Of a DNA stretch of 64,000 nt, positions 31,662 to 42,640 are shown piece by piece. The stretch is taken from the NCBI GenBank assembly GCA_001557505.1, contig LSAX01000003.1, forward strand, positions 806,001-870,000, read 5' to 3'. The translations under genes were made by a program, and so were the position numbers. Position 1 is the first letter of the stretch, and every line of letters starts with the position of its first letter. The notes under the pieces were generated by a model, which did no database searches, was not told the origin of the DNA, and saw nothing but the letters and a program-made list of their open reading frames with translations. The DNA comes from Reticulascus tulasneorum (lineage: Eukaryota > Ascomycota > Sordariomycetes > Glomerellales > Reticulascaceae).

Positions 31662-34310
31662 TCATAATTCTTCTCCATTACTCGCATCCTCGCCAACAAC
31701 TTGCTCTTGATCGACAGAAACGTCGTCAAATCCACCGGCCTCAAAACTCGCAGGTGCAAGTTTAACGACCTCGGTAGCATCTGTCTTGACAATTTCAGTC
31801 TCGGTAGCAGTCACCTTCACTGTTTCCGTAACCGTCTCGACCACCCGAACAACTTCTTGGGTTGCGACGATTTGCGATTGCGCCGCGGCTGGCAGTTGCG
31901 GCTCTTCCGGTGATCGCGGTGCGGCCCGTGCAGCTGAATCGCCAGACTTGTCCTGCTCTACTGCCTGGGCCGTAGCTGACAGTGGTTCGCAAGGCGCCAA
32001 GCTGCTTTGGCTCGAAGCAGTGGTGGCAGAGGACGTCACGGCTTCAATGGCCTCCATCACCGGTGTGCGCACCTCAACAGTCGGCACCTCCTTCGCCACG
32101 GTAGTGACGTACTCATCGTAGCGCCTCATTGTGTGAAAATCTTCTCTTGGCGCAGACCTCAACGCCAGCATGAGCACCAAGACACTCATCACGACAATGG
32201 CGACGTTCTTGCGATCAGACATGAAAACCTTTGCAGCCTCGAGCAGCAACTCCGGCAGCGAAGCAGTCTGGTAGGATTGCCGCTTGTATTGTCTTCGCTC
32301 ATAGGCTTCTGCCGATGGCGAAGGCGGAGTGGGCGGGGGAATGTACGAGTCTGGATGGGGATGCATGGAGGATGTCGGCTCGTGCTGCACTGGGGGCGGC
32401 GTTTGGCCGTAGATTTCGCGCAGTCGGGCCTCCTCACGAAGACGTCGTTCTTCGTCATGTGCTGTGATGGGTCGGGAATGAGACACGTGGATTTCGGGGA
32501 TTGGCGAGGAAGAGAGTATCGGTGGTTCTCGCTCGACATATTCTGGCTCGTGAATCGAATCTTCCAAATGCAGAGCATCAGCATCGTGCTCCGCAGCCTC
32601 GCGCTGCTCCATTGCCAGGTGCTCGAGCTCGCCCAAGAGGGTAGGGTCAACGAGAGGCTCAAGCTCAGCATCCACGCGCTCCATTTCCTTCCAGCAAGCA
32701 TCCCAGGCCCCGGCTCTCATAAGGCCATTGCTGGCGTATATTTTGACTCTGAAGATCTTGCCTGTACCAAGCGATTCATACTTAATCTCATGCCGACAAG
32801 TCGCGCACCAATGCGTCCGTCTAGTCATTCCGCTCTGCATGGATCGCGCATCGAAATCCTCATCCTCGCTGTCCATGTCTTCCGTGAGTGTCATCTCATT
32901 TGCGGGGCCGACATAATGGCCGCATTCAAGGATCCTAGCCCTACGGCGGAGGGGCAGCTCAAGCGCTTCCAGGAGGCGCTCTTCGAGGACTTCATAATCG
33001 TTCTGGGGGTGAGGAAGCAGGATGCCACGTTCGAACACGGTGTCGCCCATGCGGTCGTGTAGATGGCGCCATGATTCACGTAGAGTCTTGGCTTCCGGGG
33101 AGAGGACTTCGGTGGGTGCGGCCTCGAGCACACTTGCCCATGGCCAGCGTAGCGGCAAGAGCGTAACATGCAGCAGAACTAACGGAGCAGTCACCTTGCG
33201 AGACTTAAATCTCGGCGGTGTTGCTCGACCTTTCGGGGAGTACTGTGCCGACGCACTCGGGCTGCCTCTTGGGCTGCCCAGCCTGGAAATTGTAGGTAAG
33301 GTAGGTCGCTTGCTTGAACGTGGAGAGGAGAAGACAGATGGCGGAGGAGACGACATCTGGATCGCGCGCACGTTAGAGGGCGTCCGGAAAGGCAAACGTG
33401 GTGTCCCTCGGGCAGTTGGCACAAAATCCTCCTGTTCGTATTGCGAAATATCCGAGATTCTGGGCGAGCGTGTATGCTGCGTCGTCATGTCGTCCGCGTC
33501 TTTATTATGGTCCACTGTGCCGTCGAAAGAGCCCAGCGAGCTGCGCGGACTGCGGTCGCTAAACACGTCCGACTCCGCCTCGTGGTGCGACGAGCTGTCA
33601 CCACCGTCTTCGGCAAGTGCGTGTACCGACGGCAGCGAGCGCGCATCGCTCTCCCGGTGACTCGCCTGTGATTGCGAAGCCCATGAACCCCGACGATCAT
33701 CTTCGGACTGCGTCGAGTAGCTGAGCTCCGTGCCCTCCAGCCCGTATTCCCTATAGATGTCGTCGGTTGAAGAGCTTAGCTCGGAACCGCCTTCGATGTG
33801 AGCTGCTGTCTTTTGTTTCTCAATGCGGGCAACGACGGCTCTTGCAGCAGCCTGTATCAGAGCCTCGGTACGGCCAGAGGTTCGTCGATCGGGGGAAGAG
33901 GAGCGGTGGGATTCTAAATCGTACTCTGAGGCTTCTTCAGCAGTCAGGAGCTGGGTTGGCATTGGTGTTTCGTCATCTGCACCTTCGACGTCTTCTTGAG
34001 GGCCTTGTAGGTCATCCTGGGGCTCTTGCTCGTCTTCTTTGTGTCCAATCTGGTCCTCGGATTCATCTTCGGGCTGCATGTCCGTTATGTCCTCCTCTTC
34101 ATCGCCCATATCCTCGTCTATAGCACTGTCTGCGGCATCAGCCACCGCTACAACAGGCACAGCGACATCTGGGCTACTGCTGTTCGTCATTTCTTCCACA
34201 TTTGGAGCGTTTTGTTGCTGCGAAGCTGTGTCTTCGTCCATCGGTGCGCTTAAACAAGATGGATCAACATGGACTTTGAAATCGAAATCTTTTGGTTTTG
34301 GACGGGGCAT
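31662..34310 (-). CDS. Conserved fungal single-pass membrane protein, acidic/Ser-rich
   Basis: A single exon of 882 residues. It starts MPRPKPKDFDFKVHVDPSC, preferred because the longer frame to 34385 begins with TTG. The N-terminal 350 residues are acidic and Ser-rich (DMGDEEEDITDMQPEDESED). A conserved-looking central block reads TAPLVLLHVTLLPLRWPW, then LRESWRHLHDRMGDTVFERGILLPHPQNDYEVLEERLLEALELPL. Next comes a possible Cys/His site, ECGHYVGPANEMT with WCATCRHEI. A Glu/Arg-rich predicted helix and a Pro-rich stretch precede one hydrophobic segment NVAIVVMSVLVLMLAL at about residues 702-718. A Val/Thr/Glu repeat-like tail (VTETVKVTATETEIVKTDAT) follows. From memory such proteins are labelled 'pathway-specific nitrogen regulator' in fungi, yet no DNA-binding domain is visible. 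The function is unknown. Confidence 0.85.
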   Translation of the reverse strand: MPRPKPKDFDFKVHVDPSCLSAPMDEDTASQQQNAPNVEEMTNSSSPDVAVPVVAVADAADSAIDEDMGDEEEDITDMQPEDESEDQIGHKEDEQEPQDDLQGPQEDVEGADDETPMPTQLLTAEEASEYDLESHRSSSPDRRTSGRTEALIQAAARAVVARIEKQKTAAHIEGGSELSSSTDDIYREYGLEGTELSYSTQSEDDRRGSWASQSQASHRESDARSLPSVHALAEDGGDSSSHHEAESDVFSDRSPRSSLGSFDGTVDHNKDADDMTTQHTRSPRISDISQYEQEDFVPTARGTPRLPFRTPSNVRAIQMSSPPPSVFSSPRSSKRPTLPTISRLGSPRGSPSASAQYSPKGRATPPRFKSRKVTAPLVLLHVTLLPLRWPWASVLEAAPTEVLSPEAKTLRESWRHLHDRMGDTVFERGILLPHPQNDYEVLEERLLEALELPLRRRARILECGHYVGPANEMTLTEDMDSEDEDFDARSMQSGMTRRTHWCATCRHEIKYESLGTGKIFRVKIYASNGLMRAGAWDACWKEMERVDAELEPLVDPTLLGELEHLAMEQREAAEHDADALHLEDSIHEPEYVEREPPILSSSPIPEIHVSHSRPITAHDEERRLREEARLREIYGQTPPPVQHEPTSSMHPHPDSYIPPPTPPSPSAEAYERRQYKRQSYQTASLPELLLEAAKVFMSDRKNVAIVVMSVLVLMLALRSAPREDFHTMRRYDEYVTTVAKEVPTVEVRTPVMEAIEAVTSSATTASSQSSLAPCEPLSATAQAVEQDKSGDSAARAAPRSPEEPQLPAAAQSQIVATQEVVRVVETVTETVKVTATETEIVKTDATEVVKLAPASFEAGGFDDVSVDQEQVVGEDASNGEEL

Positions 34311-36554
34311 TGGTTCGGAGTAGATAAACAGTGCTGTTGATGTCGGTTGGTCGTCTAGCAACTGGAGGGGAGAATAATTTGGCAATCGGATGAAGGCAAG
34401 GATAGCCTGTTGTGCCTTTTGGTTGTTTTGGTGAGTTGTCTCTTGGTGGTTGGCCGGTCGGATCAGGAGGACATTTTGGGATTGGGTGCGAGTGATGTCG
34501 GCATTTGTTTACTCCCCGTTGCTCTGCCAAACGATCGTCATAAGGTACGTACCGTCCCAACTTCACATCCCACAATTAGCAATACCTCAATTAAAAGACA
34601 AGACTCGAACTGTTGAAGGATGGAATTTGAAGTGTAGAATAGACGTTTGAATTGATTTCAAGGACACCGAAGATGAAGATTGATTCTATTGCAGGTTTTT
34701 GGAAAATCACCGAGACCTCTGCATTCCAATGGACATAGGCTTGACGTCATTTCCGGACAGTATAAAATTGTACATATAGGACTGGGCATGATGGGGATCA
34801 TTCATGCTCTGGAATCCATGACGATTCGAGCCTTTGACCTTCTGAGACAGATCCTCGAATAGAACTACTGACGAGGACGGCCTGTCATCGTGTTTTGGGA
34901 AAGTGTTACCATTAGGGGAGGAGTGTGTTGCCATTTTGACGGACGAACTGGAGGGATTGAATGTCACATACGCGCCATCACTTAGCACTACACATGATGG
35001 GGGGATACACGTGCAATTAATGAGAGAATGAACTACTCGGCGCCTGCTCCCCCAGATCTGCTGTTTGTTCACGAAGCAAGGGTCGAGGGCTTCAATGTAC
35101 CTGCGGCTGGTCTGGATTCTTGCGAGATCGAGAGCTTCGACAATCGAGAACCGTGGCATCTTCTGGGGCTTGACTACAATAGAATGCTTGAGGGGGTTTG
35201 ACGTATTGAAGGGCAGGGGCATAAAACCCCTTTCTGAGATTTGCTCCTTTGCAGCGGCTATATTCCAACCCTCTGACGAATCCATTGCGCATATTCCCAG
35301 ACCCGTTCGAATCCCAATGGATCGGTGATCACAGTTGTTGAGTTATCAGAATTTTGCCAACAAGTAGGTCTATCTGTAAAGCTTTTCGGGTATGTCAGAT
35401 AGAGTTTGTCGCTTCTACACATGGTCTTCTTCACATCCTTCTGATTATAGCAGCGATACTGCAGTTGAGCGCCGGACTATTGCACAACATACTGCACCAC
35501 GATGTCAAATATAGGCCGGCGTCACGCTTGGACGAGGATCTAGAGAATACGGAAAGTGAAGTTGATACAATCCATGCCTTTGAATGTTACTGGTGAGTAC
35601 ATGCACATTGATTGTATTAGAAGTTGCTCATAATTCAGTACTTGTCACGTTTGGATAGGAAATTCATCGATCACCATTGCTACGCACAATGCCAATATCC
35701 GATAACAGCAGGGCAGCACACCAAGATGGACACATATTTAGAGCGTTTATTATGTTTGCGAACATAGGGAACTCGAGAAGCTTTATTAGCTGCTAGGTTG
35801 CTTATCATATCTGTTCCGTGTCTTATTCCATCTTCTCCTGTCTACTGACCCTAGAAGTGATGTCCCATCAAAGTCTGCATCTCATCGGCCTAGCTAACAC
35901 AATAAATCACAGCATTTGTCCTGGCGAGGAGTTTCTGGTGGCCTATAAAGCATTTACAACCGTTCATAGAGTTAAAGAGTCCATGAAATAGAATTTTCTG
36001 TGACTTTAAACTCTAATACGTCGGTAATGTAAGTCTAGATCGCTTCTGCACGTCTGGACCGAGCACATGGGCGAAGGGAAGCCGCCGACTGGGCAAGTGT
36101 GGACCCTGACATGGCGGCTAAACCCCGGTGCTCAATCAGGATCGACAGGGACAAGATTTTCCGAATAAAATCGGGGCTCACCATGCATGCAAAGAAAATA
36201 GCAGGCGGCTGCAATCTTCAGTGTCTGTCTCATTTTTTTCAGCGGAGACGTTTCCACTGAAAGGCTCTGGAGCTCCCCCTAGCCGGACGCCACAGTTACC
36301 CGAAAGTTTCCGAGCCAAATATTTTCCTCCGGCAAAGGACAATTCACCCAGCCTTGGAAAAAAGCCTCAACTGCATTTTCCGCGGCCCTGTCAGTTTTCT
36401 CCCCCCGAAACAACAAAAAAAAAACAGCACCTCCTTGTCGAGCATCCTGCCCATATCTCCCATCTCCTGGTCACGCTCCCCTCTTGCGGTCGTGACACCA
36501 CTCCACCCACTTATTTCCTAAGGAACGTTCGTTTTCTCAGGTCCTCCCGTCGCA
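34311..36554. other. 2.2 kb divergent spacer (membrane protein / MIR1)
   Basis: The left end is the promoter of the minus-strand gene and contains the palindrome GGTACGTACC at 34544-34553. The right end, about 36380-36550, is a pyrimidine-rich MIR1 promoter and leader. One doubtful open frame (34707-35285 minus) is listed separately. The part from 35600 to 36050 is AT-rich without genes. Confidence 0.5.
34707..35285 (-). CDS. Doubtful hypothetical protein
   Basis: An uninterrupted 192-codon frame with an ATG start (MDSSEGWNIAAAKEQ). The composition is protein-like rather than low complexity, but no domain, signal peptide or membrane segment is recognisable. It lies in a promoter spacer and overlaps nothing else convincing. 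It could be chance, a lineage-specific gene or a gene remnant. Confidence 0.28.
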   Translation of the reverse strand: MDSSEGWNIAAAKEQISERGFMPLPFNTSNPLKHSIVVKPQKMPRFSIVEALDLARIQTSRRYIEALDPCFVNKQQIWGSRRRVVHSLINCTCIPPSCVVLSDGAYVTFNPSSSSVKMATHSSPNGNTFPKHDDRPSSSVVLFEDLSQKVKGSNRHGFQSMNDPHHAQSYMYNFILSGNDVKPMSIGMQRSR

Positions 36555-37721
36555 ATGGCTTCTGGTGCGCAATCTACCGGCTCGACGAAGCTCGATGCTG
36601 TTGTCCAAAAAGCTGCCGCCGCCGCCCCAGGCCAGCTCACCGGTGCTGCTCTCTACAGCAGATTCGCCCTTGCCGGTGCCGTCTGCTGCTCCGTCACTCA
36701 CGGTGCCCTCACTCCTGTCGATGTGTAAGTTTCTTCTGCCCCTTCGCATTCCTGCGCGTGTGTTTTCCCGGGTTGTTGCGACACCGGACGGAGATCCCGC
36801 AGAAGATGGCTCTGCAAAGCCCCGACCGAGTTTCTGAGCTTGGCTGACTGGTATCTACAGCATCAAGACAAGAATCCAGCTCGATCCCTTGACTTACAAC
36901 CGGGGCATGATCGGCGCTTTCCGACAAGTCATCCAGAACGAAGGTGCCGGAGCTCTGTTGACTGGTGCTGGCCCGACCTTTGCCGGTTACTTCCTCCAGG
37001 GCGCCTTCAAGTTCGGAGGATACGAGTTCTTCAAGCAGCAGTCCATTAACTTGGTCGGCTACGAGAATGCTTCCAACTACCGAACCGGCGTCTACCTCGC
37101 CTCGTCCGCCGCCGCCGAGTTCTTCGCCGATATTGCCCTGTGCCCTCTCGAGGCTACCCGTATCCGACTTGTCTCCGAGCCCACCTATGCCAATGGCTTG
37201 GTCTCCGGCATGAGCAAGATGGCTTCCCAGGAGGGCATCGGCGCTTTCTACGCCGGCTTCGGCCCTATCCTGTTCAAGCAGTAAGTTCACTTGCCGAAGT
37301 TAAGCTCCTTGCCCCCCCAGACTGACCTTGCCGTAGGATCCCGTACACCATGGCCAAGTTCGTCGTTTACGAGAAGGTCTCTGAAACCATCTTCCGCTCC
37401 TTCCCCAAGAAGGACATGTCCGACATGGGCCAGACCGCCGTCAACTTGGGCTCCGGTCTGATCGCTGGTTTCGCTGCTGCCCTCGTCTCTCAACCCGCCG
37501 ACACCATGCTTTCCAAGATCAACAAGACCAAGGGCCTGCCCGGTGAGGGCACCACCACCCGTCTCATCAAGATCGGAAAAGAGCTCGGCCTCCGCGGCTC
37601 CTACACTGGAATCGGTGCCCGTCTCTTCATGGTCGGTACTTTGACCGCATTCCAGTTTGCGATCTACGGCGATTTGAAGAAGGCTTTCAATGCTACTGGC
37701 GGTGTAGAGATTGGAAAATAG
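36555..37721 (+). CDS. MIR1: Mitochondrial phosphate carrier (MIR1 type)
   Basis: Inner-membrane phosphate/proton symporter of the mitochondrial carrier family (SLC25A3/MIR1). Exons 36555-36724, 36861-37280 and 37337-37721 (introns GTAAGT..CAG of 136 bp and GTAAGT..TAG of 56 bp) give 324 residues. All three carrier signatures are present: PVDVIKTRIQ (split by intron 1), PLEATRIRL and PADTMLSKI. Family blocks include [46 protein letters not shown] and SRL-like [23 protein letters not shown]. These match MIR1 rather than the shorter PIC2-like wording (from memory). The N-terminus is Ala/Ser-rich. Codon use is strongly C-ending and the promoter is pyrimidine-rich, consistent with high expression. 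Confidence 0.97.
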
Positions 37722-39511
37722 ATGTCTTCATGATGATAAGCGCGGTGGAAAGGGGTAGGGGGAGTCGCTGTTGGTAGAGCGGCTTTCGTTTTGGATCGGG
37801 GGAGGCCGTGTGAACTGGACATACAGCGTTTTGTCGACGCATTTTCTGGCCCTCCGCATTAGACCTGGCTACTCAGTTGGCCTTCATCTCTGTTGTCTCT
37901 CGCATTTCCAAGCTCTAGGGTGGGTATCTGGTTCTTTTCATGGGGTTGCCTATCATAGAGCATAGAGCACAATGACACGAAAAGATGGCTAGCCCGCCGG
38001 AGGGTTGTATAATAGTCGATTTGCTAGCTCGTAATCATAGACTTGGAGTTCGGTTACGCAAGGCGCGTGTCGTTTGTGATGTCGGTGCATTCTGAGTTTA
38101 GCTTCGGCAATCAACCTGTTCCAACCCATTTGAGACGGCCCCCAGAAGTCTTCGAAAGTCTGTAGTCCCCAGAAACACCTTCTGTGCAACTGGCAGACTG
38201 CACCGGAGAACTTCTTAAGAGTATCCCACGTAGTACTCTAAATTGACAACGTCACTCACGCCTGCCCATGGTTAACTGCGTGGTCTGCCCAACCACAATC
38301 CGCCACAGAAAAACGTCCGTGAAACCCCGGGTTTGGACTTCAACCCACGCTGCGACCAGATCCTCTTTCCGCTCACGGAATAAGATAGACACACCCGGCA
38401 AGCGGTTGGAGTTCCATTTGACCCGTGACCTTACGTACAAGTGTTGTGGACGCTGATGGCTATGATCGAGTCATTGCAGCCAGACCTGGTCCTTGAAGTT
38501 TGACCGTTACAGTTGTGGCCGTGTACCTGGGTTCATAGTTGTTGGACTAAGCGGCAGGAAATGCAGGGAGAGCAAGCGGGGATGACGGCGAGGGCGTGGA
38601 CAACAACGAGGGCGTGGGCGAGGCAAAGTGAGTTGAAGCTCAAGGCCACAACGAGGGCAAAAGATAAACCAATGATTAAGATATGGACGATGATAGTAAC
38701 ACGAACGGAGAGAAAGGCAAGGACAAAACAAACCCCTGAAGAACAGACCAAATCGGCTGTAGTTGTAATATACTCGAAGGATTGTACAGGTTATTACAGG
38801 CGCGTAGAAACGGTTACATCCAATAAAGTTACGGTTGCTATTATAATACGTCGGGCGTTGCACTAAACTTTTGAGAGAGCAGCTATGGGCATTGGTACGA
38901 CACTACTGGCTTCTGACCTGACAGGAGCTCCCCGGGGATTCTGGTCATCTGGTGAGGACATTGCTCTTTTCGTTCTTCTTCTAGATCAGAGCGCTTATTA
39001 TTCACTCTCCTGGAGGATATGAGACCAGTGTCGACACCTGATTACATTGCTATACAGTTCACTACAGGGTCGATCCATAAGCTACACACGGCACGGTGCG
39101 CTCTGTCGATACCGGTATTTGTAATGCCTACATCGTTATAACTAGTCCAATTAGCAGCCTGAGATTATAATCAAATATATCATGCACTTGAATCGGAATT
39201 CGTCGCCATCGACTCTCTTGGGCCAAACTCAGATCAACTGAACATCAGAAAGCAGTCGACCAGAATCAAGTTACTCAGCATTGCCGCATGTGGAAACGAG
39301 GTCCCCTGGAGGAGACGTATACATGTCTGATGGATGATCTGTTTACAAGAGCCAAATACTTGACTACAACCACGAAATGAAAGGGTTGTGAAAGTAGAAT
39401 TCATGAAGACTAAGTGGAGAGGGTATCTTTTACATCGCTATCCCATAACAATCTGCACCAATACACCCAACGCTGAAAATACCAATACAATGGAAGGATG
39501 GGGCAGATCGA
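37722..39511. other. Convergent intergenic region
   Basis: It contains the 3' flanks of MIR1 (+) and the hydrolase (-). The segment 38750-39480 is visibly AT-richer than neighbouring genes. Overlapping short frames near 38510-38866 exist on both strands and are repetitive Arg/Thr-rich shadows. No transposon protein was recognised. Confidence 0.5.
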
Positions 39512-40605
39512 TCAGTTCCACTGCCAGCCGTGCTCCTTGTGCGTGGCCTTTATGAAGGCAGCACCTCTGTCAAAGACAACCATCTTCTTGTCCAACGGCA
39601 CCGCGACATTCGGGACTAGAATTGTTAGCGCTTTTGTTACACACACCAGGACTGTCGTCGAAACTAACCCTCAAGCCACCCATGAAACCCATCCTCAACG
39701 AACATCACTTCCACCTTCCTGTGCTGCGCTCCCCTAGTCTCCAAGTCTGCTTTCACCCGCTCCACAAAGGTCAGCTGTTCATGCACCAGAATATCGATCC
39801 CCGGCACCACAAGCAGCATGTTCTCTGGGAGCGTGGCAACATCCGCAAGGATGGGGCTTAGCCGCGGATTCTCCATATTCTGCGCCCTGATAGGTTCAGC
39901 ATAGGAGTCGTACAGCGGCATAAGCCAAGCCAGAGGGTCTTTTTTTGGGAAATTTTCGGGCTTGGGCTTCTCCATTGGTGTCAGGCGCAAGTCCATGACT
40001 CCATAGAATGTCACCGATGCTTTGATGTTCGTCTTGGACGGCGGATGGCATGGCTTTGCCTGGCTGGCTGCGAGGACGAGGTTGCCTCCGGCCGAGAACC
40101 CACTGACCGTCAACAACGACGGATCTGCCCCAAACTTCTCCTCCGCATTCTCAAGCAGCCAGGCGATCGCGGCATCGACATCGTCAATCGCCGCAGGGAA
40201 GGCGTGGACCGGGGCGTAACGATACGATAAGCTCACAACTACGGCGCCAGTCTCTCTGGCCAGCAGGTCGCAGAACGTGGCATCCGACTCCGGCAGGCCA
40301 CCTATGAAGGCGCCGCCGTGGACGTCCACGTGCAAGGGTCTCAGCCCGCCATTATTCGTACCGCGTTTCGGCGCCTTGAAGACAAGGGCGCGAATGGTGC
40401 GGTCGGAAGACACGGGGATGTGCGTGACAGTGAAGGGCCGGCTGAACAGGTACGGAACTGTGCCGATGGAGTAGGTCAAGAGAGAAAGGGGCTGTAGACT
40501 GAGAAGACGCCAGCGGATGGAGAAGGGAAGGTGGGAGCCGTATATAAGGGCGTCAATGGCCGGGCGGAACCAGCTGTAGATGGAGTTTCGGAGGGCGAGG
40601 AGCAT
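39512..40605 (-). CDS. Alpha/beta-hydrolase, HSL-type esterase/lipase
   Basis: Hydrolase of the hormone-sensitive lipase family (abhydrolase_3). Exons 39669-40605 and 39512-39615 (intron G|GTTAGT..TAG, 53 bp) give 346 residues. The oxyanion motif HGG is at about residues 96-98 (VDVHGGAFIGG). The nucleophile is Ser171 in SGFSAGGNL, the acid is Asp271 in VVPGIDILV, and His308 is in EDGFHGWLE. The short last exon encodes VPNVAVPLDKKMVVFDRGAAF to the stop. The start at 40605 (MLLALRNSIYSWFRP) is the first ATG; the frame upstream begins with TTG. The N-terminal hydrophobic stretch around LLSLQPLSLLTYSIGTVPYL may associate with membrane, but no clear signal peptide is seen. The substrate is unknown. 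Confidence 0.92.
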
Positions 40606-42113
40606 CTTGGGCGACAGCACTGGTGGCTGGCTTTGGGGTCTTCTACGAAATGGCTCAAGATGAATCACACGAGGCTGAAGGGAATCGTCCAAAGCCCATC
40701 GTACGAAGAAGACACCGCGGGTACTGTACCATCACTCGGTATACAGAACAAATGAGACATTGCGGGTCAGCCGTTTCTCTCTTTTTGCGATGTTCAGCTT
40801 GTAAGGCGGCTGAATGCTAATCCGGGGAAAATAAATTGGGCCGGGAACCTCAGGTTTAAGCATTCTGTCAAAACGGAGATCAGGAACAGGTGGTGTGGTT
40901 GCGTGGACAAACATGTTTTGAAACATTTTCCATGAAATCCCAACCGGGACAAAGGTCAATGGAAGATCACATCAGCTGAATCTAAATTGGGGGAAAGCCT
41001 GACACAGACCTCCGCTGACAGAGAGGTCTTTGGCAGTCAGCTTTTCATGTCGTCCCAAGGGGTGATGGAATCCTTTCGTGGCATCGGTGCGCGAAATCTG
41101 ACCGCATCGTTGAAACATTGAGCTTTGACAATACGACATGATATGAAGCTTTGGCCCCGAACAAAACTTACAAGTCAAATTTCCAAAATTGTTTATTTCC
41201 CTCGAAGGATGCGGAGGACGCAAGACGGCGCTGGGACGATGGAACCTTGACGACGAGGACGAGAAAGCCTGCGCCTCTCCAGCTCCGAAAACGTCGTCGC
41301 GAGGGCCTGAAGGATTTTAATGAACACCCCCCATTAGAAGCGTCGATGCAGGGCGTTTTCCGATGCGGAATTTAATTGATAGCCTGCTTCGTAGTCGATA
41401 TTACGGGGATGAGAGCGGACGGGCGGTTAGGCCGCAAATGTTACAGCCACATTCCCATTTCTCGTGATCCTCCCCGTCATACGTAATACAAGCTGACGAC
41501 CCGGAGGCCTGGGCGACCCGCCTGAGGAGTCCGTCATGCGTCGGGCGGAGCACTAAGTTTGTTGTGTGACATGGAAGAGGGTGTTGGGATTGTTTGAGAT
41601 TGAGATGACATGGCATGACATGAGAGACATGACAAGTTAGGAGCAAATGATGCTGATGGGAGAGGTTGAGTCAAGTTTTACGAGTTGATGAGATACATAT
41701 TCACAGAGCAGAAGAAATGTAGGGATATGGGGCAGGCGAATTAGTCTTAATTATTACACCGAATGTAAGTATCGTAACAGTGAAGACCGATTCAGCCAGA
41801 GCCGATTCGGATCCCGTTCGTCATGACCGTCTTTTGCTCGCAGCCTTGATGCCCCAAACCAACCGCCCCCCCCCAAGACCAAGCCCTCCCTCAGACATTG
41901 CCACGGACGAAAACGAATCGACAGTCCAGCGGTACAGCCATCCTCAGATCAACGGATCCCATCGATAGTCGGCGGCGCTCCCAATGGTGAACGAGAAAGC
42001 CAACGAAGGCTTTCTCAACCCGTAAAGCCCATCCCATCCGTGGCAGCACCCTCGGGGCAGACCAATCGTCTAAATCATCTTTCTTCGACACACCCGCAAC
42101 GCTGACGCGCCGC
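40606..42113. other. 1.5 kb spacer
   Basis: It contains the promoter of the hydrolase (-) and the 3' flank of the small secreted protein (-). No gene or RNA was seen. Confidence 0.5.
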
Positions 42114-42640
42114 TTACAAGTCCTCGCAGTAGTCAATGGTGGTGGTGACAGTGACGGTGGAGGTAGGAGTAGGGACGGTGGTGGTGGTGGCGGTGATACC
42201 GAAGCAGTCGCAGGCGGAAGCGTACGCAGCAGAGTTGGCACAGGCGGAAGCGTAGGCAGGGACGAAGGTAGGCAGAACGGTGGCCTGTCGGATGTCCAGG
42301 GCGGCGGCAGCACGCTTAAGCTTGGCTGGGGCCTCAGTCACGGTAACGGTGACAGTGGTGGTGCTATATCTCGAGGTCAGCAACCAATGTTCCTCTCTTC
42401 TTCCCGAAAGCTCGCCGCACTCCTAGAGAAGCGGGCGAGCGGAATCTAAACTCACGTAGCAGCCGGGGTGACGGTAGCCAGCTGGAAGCTGGAGCAGTCG
42501 GCCGAGCGGGAAGACAGAGCTGGGAGACCAGCTCGGGTTCCGGTGACGGCACGGTTGCAGTTGTTGGCAGCGCAAGCACGCTTCTCAACGACCGAGCCGA
42601 AGGCAAGGCTAACGAGGGAGAGGATGACGGCAGCCTTCAT
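42114..42640 (-). CDS. Small secreted Cys-containing, Thr/Val-rich protein
   Basis: Predicted extracellular protein of 144 residues; exons 42456-42640 and 42114-42363 (intron GTGAGT..TAG, 92 bp). A signal peptide, MKAAVILSLVSLAFGSVV, is followed by a dibasic KR at 20-21, a likely Kex2 site, then ACAANNCNRAVTG and ADCSSF. A TTTTVTVTVTEAP stretch spans the splice site. A second KR lies at 78-79. The C-terminal half has YASACANSAAYASACDCFG and another Thr/Val stretch, ending DYCEDL. From memory CAANNC..DCSSF and YASACxC motifs recur in fungal cell-surface and secreted proteins. It may be a wall-associated protein or an effector-like protein; there is no enzymatic domain and no clear GPI signal. 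Confidence 0.85.

Noticed and set aside
35300..35325. GTTCGAATCCC resembling a tRNA B box
   Set aside because: The flanking bases do not form a T-arm stem and no acceptor stem or A box is seen; the same test failed for GGTTCGAAAC at about 58520.
35354..35596. Short frame with a hydrophobic stretch and a GTGAGT at its end
   Set aside because: It has no ATG. A splice to an acceptor near 35640 would give only a short tail, too little to call a gene.
36128..36847. 239-codon plus-strand frame overlapping the MIR1 start
   Set aside because: It runs through the MIR1 promoter, first exon and intron in the wrong frame and has no domain.
38513..38866. Overlapping Arg/Thr-rich frames on both strands downstream of MIR1
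   Set aside because: They are repetitive shadows of each other in an AC/GA-rich tract with no start context or domain.
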